From Morella rubra (taxonomy: Eukaryota > Streptophyta > Magnoliopsida > Fagales > Myricaceae): a stretch of DNA of 64,000 bases. A model generated the notes under the pieces. The model searched no databases and was not told the DNA's origin. It saw only the letters and a program-made list of their open reading frames with translations. The stretch lies in NCBI GenBank assembly GCA_003952965.2, contig CM025849.1:32199381-32263380 (forward strand), given 5' to 3'. Shown here in pieces: positions 59,259-64,000 of the stretch. Positions within the stretch are counted from its first letter, which is position 1. Each line of letters starts with the position of its first letter. A program made the translations under genes and the position numbers.

Positions 59259-62200
59259 AGAGGAGGAGAATGAGAGGGCCAATTAAACTGAATTATAGTC
59301 GAGGAAGGAGATGTTGGGCTAGAGGATGCCCAGGAGGCCCACTAAGAACCCCAATGCCGTGTAGAGGTACTGGACGTAGGTAGAACTATTACAAAGATAT
59401 TGGAAAAAAAAAAAATTCTGTCTGTGGTCGGGTTGTGAGTTTGATTACATCTTTTTGGGTGGAAATTTTCATTTGCTTTTTCTGATGTTTGTTTTGGTGC
59501 ATCGGCTATTTTCAAGTTTGCGAAAAGTTAATTATTACATGGTTGTAGAAACCTGTTAAAGAGTGTTGAGAATGGGAAGCTGATTGGTCCATTCTCCGTC
59601 GGTCAAATTTGGTTACCATGCAAAAATGTGAGAAATTCCATTTTCTGCTTATCGAAATGAAGTGCTGCTTATCTAAATTTAACAACGACATACGATTTTG
59701 CAATTTTAATTCTTTAAATTTTTCGATACAAGTGCCGCAGGGAGAAAGAGCAAGCATATGGAAGAAGAGGCAGAGGAAGAGGAATTTTTATTCCCTAAAG
59801 CAGCTTCTCCTCTCCCTCACGATTGATGTTTCTTTTAGGTGCAGTCGCGCTATTTTCGAGGTTGGGGCTATTGGAGGTTACAGTTAATTCCCACGGGGTT
59901 CCAGAATCCTGGCGAAAATCATAGGAAGGTGATTGGTCTCTGCTCCGTTCGGTCTTGTTTGGTTACTGAGAAATTTTTTGCGTTTCTGCTTCTGAAAAAG
60001 GAAGTTCATCTCTTTGTAGTCACTTGACTCTTTAAAGACTCCGTGGAATGGTGGTCTGTTCACAATATTCTCTTGCAGAGCCAGTAATGGGATTGGAAGT
60101 TTTAAGGTTTCTCTCTGACTTGTGGCATCATGCCACACCATCTTTTTTAGCTGGGAACTTGAGTTCTTAATTACTTAAGATTGGTATCCTTTCAAACAAT
60201 TAGCAAAATTAAAAGAATAATTAAATTGGGGAATTTGTTGTATTTCTCTCTCCCTTGTGGGAAAATGCTAGGTGGAAATGAGATACAGAAATTGTAGGAC
60301 TCGAACTGCATGTTTAATACTTTTTAAATAGTTAGCTTTTCATCGAAAGGAACTCCAAAACCTGTGAATTTTAGATATCAACCATTTTTCATAACTTTTT
60401 TTCTTTCCGTTGCTTTTTTGTGGACTCTCAAACAGGGGAGAGCAAATGTTGGTGAAACAGCCTTACTCAGCATGTGAGTGGCCTGACTTTATATAATTTA
60501 CTATAAAGCATACGAGTGTCATTACCAATCTCATAATTCATGGTGTACCCACTAATTAATTATTTTTGCAGGACACAATTCAATTCAGTTGGCTCCTATG
60601 ACTAAGAATTTTAAAGAACTCTACTGGTGTTGTGTCTCAAGAACATTGTTTGCCATCAATTGTCTTGAAGTTGGCCGGCAACGGAAAATGAGGATTTCCA
60701 GGTAAAAGAGCTATTCAGATGAAGGAAAAAAGATCTCTACGTTTTTTTTCGTTTTCTTGTAATGAGAGTATCAACAGTTTCCTAGAATTGGACACCAACA
60801 ACAAATTGAGGAGGAGATCGAGGATGGAAGAATGAATCCAACATGTCTGTCCAGAAGCAATTGGACGTAAGTAGTAGTACAAGAGTCTCAACAAACATGC
60901 ATAAAGATTTATATTATTCTGTTTTCTTCTCTTGCTTTTGGTGATGATGAGGTTACATCCTTTTGTGTGGAAACTTCTTTTCGGTATGTTTGATGGCAAG
61001 GTTTCTGTTTGTTGAATAGTGCCAACGTTCACCTCTTCGTATAGTGCCTAATATTTGTGGGGGGATTATGTCTCCTACGGAAGCATAGATTCACATTAAA
61101 ATGTGTTACGAATAAAATTAGTTATTTGTCATTGTTTTGCTTGTAAAACCAATTGGCAGTGATTGGAATCTTTCATGGCTAAGAATTTTAACCCAGCACT
61201 TCGTTGCAGATCATTTAACTTCATCATGAGCATGGTAGTACTCATCCTGTTATTCTGCCTTTTCAATGCTGAACATATTAAAGGTGCCTACTCAGATATT
61301 GATTTAACTGCATAGCTTATCATTCAGTATATATTAGTTGGAGTTAACATTCTTTTATAGTTCTTTCAAATAGGATCAATGTTCAAAGATTATCATGCAT
61401 ATTCTAGAGTTTTGTCTTGACTTCATTTAACTTGCCTTTTCAAGCAAGATCACAAAAGCTGTCGTCAATATGCGTGAGAGAGCGGTGAACTGGCCGCCTA
61501 ATCAACAATTTCAAAACAGGGTGTCCTTTTGTTGGGGTGTAAAATTAAGGTAATTGATACTTACTAAAATAACCGTATTTTTTATTGTTTATATATTACT
61601 GCTTATGTAAAACATACGTCTCAAGCACTCCCTGATGTGTCGAATTGCCTGCATGAAAGATTTTCATCGCATGCTGGAGCATATGAAGTTGATAGCTATA
61701 ACATGATGATTCAATCAAGTGCTTGGAACTCCGCTGGTATTGCGTCCCAAGAACATTGTCTGCCATCAATTGTCTTGAGGTTGGCTGGCATACAGAGAAT
61801 GGGGATCTTCGTGTAAAAGAGAGATGACATTTTGTTTGGTTTACTTCAAAGATTCAGAAATAGGATAGTGATAAATTTGATGATATTTTCAAACATATAC
61901 TATTTTGGTTTTTTTGCTGCAAGTGAAAATCTCTAGATTCAACCATCCTAGTTACTATTTATCTGCAATAAGCATAGGAGGACCAGTGTGGTATCTTAAT
62001 TAATAGGGGTCTCTGTTTAGAAAGTGTCATTTTCTGCCTCTTGGTTGGCCCTATATAAGAGGATTAGTTATTCAAACTATTTTAGCATAAGATTTGAATA
62101 TATATTATTCCTTGTAACCTTTGAAATCTTAAATACCATTAATCTATACTACGCATAGTCAGGTTCAACATCAAATCTCCCTCTCTGATGCAACATATAT

Positions 62201-64000
62201 GTCCATATAGGAATTTCATGCTTGCGTCGATTTTCTTGCAAACGGCAAGCACCCTAGAAACATAACATTATGACAAAAGAAAAGGAAACTACAAAAAGCC
62301 CATTTGGCGTTAGACTTAGGCAATCAGTTCATCCTTCATGCAAGTCCTATATTTGACTTCGGCGACACGCGAAAGACCCATGACATTGGAGAGACTTATA
62401 AGTTTGTGAGAGGACTTACTATAAAGCATAGCCTGCGTAGGAGTATAATTGTCAATCTCATGATTCATGGTGTACGGACTAATTGTTTGGCAGAGACTGT
62501 AATTCAATTCACTTGGCTCCTGTGAGGAAGAATGGCGTTAGGTCCGAGAGGTTGAGAGGCGGTGGAGAAGCACATTGGAGAAGAAGATCGAATAGGATTT
62601 TCATGAAGATGCTTAAAAGATCCAAAGTTGCCAAAGTTGCGGAAAAGATCCAATTATATGTAGTCCATTACCATCCAGAAGCAATTGGAATTTGGTTTTA
62701 CGTACAGCAGTTGCAAAGTAAAACAGAAATCTGAAACATTTCCTCGTTTGTTGAAGCTTGCAGGGTACTTCCCCATGTTGATTCAACCAAGTGGCCAGGA
62801 ACTTTGGAAACATATGATAGTGATGGAAATAGTCATCCAGAGAGAAGAAAAAAAAAAAAAGAAAGGATATGCTGTGTTGATTCAGGAATACGTGCTCAAT
62901 ATTGTATTCCTTGTGATGTACTATGATCCACCACACTCCGGTGGACTTTGTAATTTCTATCTATGAAGGACATTTCATCTGCCTAGAAAAAAATAATTAA
63001 ATGGATCAGATGACACTTTTTATCCAAAGCCGGGGTCTCCTTAGTTGTTAATTAAATGTACTGTGTTTTTCTTTTCCTACTTATGGGAAAGATCGTGTTA
63101 AAAAAAAAAAAAAAAAACTTCACTGTTAGCCAATGTTATTTAAAAGTCTAAACTATTGATATAGTTGTAGTACAGCTTCCTATCAAAATTTATTAATATA
63201 TGTATCTGTTCTAATTATGAATTAGAAACAAAATTAAAAGAAAATACACTATATCACGGAAGTTTGTTGTATTTTTCTTGTTATGAATTGAACTGGTTGG
63301 GAAAGGACTCAACATTCCATTTATTTTATAGTTCTAAGCAGATCTTACCTGATTTCTCCATATTATAAACTGAACCGGGAAGTTATATTTTGATGATCTT
63401 TTCTGCCCGCATTAATTATTTTTAATTGTCTGGTTTTTATTTTTGGGGAGAGGAATACCTTAGTGAGTTTTTCTAGTGGATTATATAATATAATATGTAG
63501 GGATATTACTTAATTTAAAAGTTTAAGTCTATTGGTTTAAGTCCAGCGATGCCATATTAATCATGCACCCACAATTGTGACTTCTTTCTAATGTATGATT
63601 TGACCTTTTTATACTCTCACAAGTTCATATTCAACACTTAATACTGCTTTATGAATTAGAGAAAACCATAAAACCAAAGATAATGGAGCCTCCCAATCAT
63701 TAATTGTTACTTCCATTTGGAAATTTATTTTTTGTTGCTATAAACTTATTACTTCATTAAACAGACAGTCTCAAAGGAAGTAAGCAAGATACTGATCTAT
63801 AAAGGTAAAAACAAGAAGGACTGGATATTAATTTCTCATACATTTGCACCAATGAAGAGAAAGGTTAGTATATCTTTCACCTCAGACTGCGAGCACTCAA
63901 GGGCGTGTTGTTTGTTAATAAGCTGGAATATATCAATGGGCAGTATAGTAATTATTCATATATTTGTTCGCCTCCTTAGACTTTAGATGCATATAGTTGT
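59259..64000. other. NLR downstream region with degenerate repeated segments, no gene seen
   Basis: Segments recur in diverged form: CATCAATTGTCTTGAAGTTG near 60654 and CATCAATTGTCTTGAGGTTG near 61768; ACTATAAAGCATACGAGTGT near 60500 and a relative near 62420; CCAGAAGCAATTGGA near 60850 and 62676. Splice-like borders (TTTTTGCAG at ~60571; TTCCAG/GTAAAAG at ~60704) suggest untranslated exons of an NLR-type transcript. No frame has a recognisable domain. The end (63000-64000) is plain AT-rich sequence. Confidence 0.45.

Noticed and set aside
1-64000. tRNA, rRNA or organelle insertions
   Set aside because: No cloverleaf-like gene, rRNA stretch or clear plastid/mitochondrial segment was recognised; the only tRNA-related sequence is the retroelement primer site at 23526-23537.

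Overview
The window is nuclear DNA of a flowering plant, most likely a eudicot. It is AT-rich, full of LTR retrotransposons and small foldback transposons, and it carries plant-specific genes: a 14-exon DGS1 gene and a decayed CC-NLR resistance gene. The species cannot be named from the sequence.

Region by region. (1) Positions 1-12515 are the body and 3' LTR of a Sirevirus-type Ty1/copia element on the plus strand. It has gag with zinc knuckles, pol, an extra envelope-like third ORF, a run of polypurine tracts, and an LTR ending in TGTGAAAACC / GGTTTTCACA. A 3.1-kb LTR-only insertion (817-3954, TSD TCTTG) sits inside its gag. (2) About 13290-37675 is a tandem array of three large units plus a short remnant of a fourth. 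Each unit carries one copy of a small secreted protein gene (about 155 codons, signal peptide, eight regularly spaced cysteines) that I do not recognise, and downstream a second short hydrophobic ORF. Each peptide copy has its own frame break. Unit 2 is swollen by a gag-only copia element (19770-24773, TSD AAATA) and a 3.6-kb solo LTR (25373-28993, TSD CAATC). The sister units preserve the matching empty sites. Units 1 and 3 also share a duplicated promoter block around a ~116-bp GGTCGGG-rich minisatellite that unit 2 lacks. (3) 37676-40800 is intergenic with a foldback element. (4) 40802-53574 is a complete DGS1 (DGD1 SUPPRESSOR 1, NCA2-domain) gene; all splice junctions join in frame to give 600 residues. 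It contains an ~841-bp imperfect internal duplication with a damaged decoy of exon 4. (5) 53575-57113 holds an LTR remnant, a convincing minus-strand terminal exon of an unidentified gene (55888-55978) and a 1000-N assembly gap. (6) 57114-59258 is the LRR part of an RGA-type NLR pseudogene, split by a Mutator-type MITE with an exact 9-bp target duplication. (7) 59259-64000 is non-coding with degenerate repeated segments.

The main biological point is the triplicated eight-cysteine secreted peptide locus. The main technical point is that two tandem duplications (centred on 11380 and 43359) share one odd signature: sequence is lost toward the junction from both sides. That looks more like a false join of noisy overlapping sequence than like biology.
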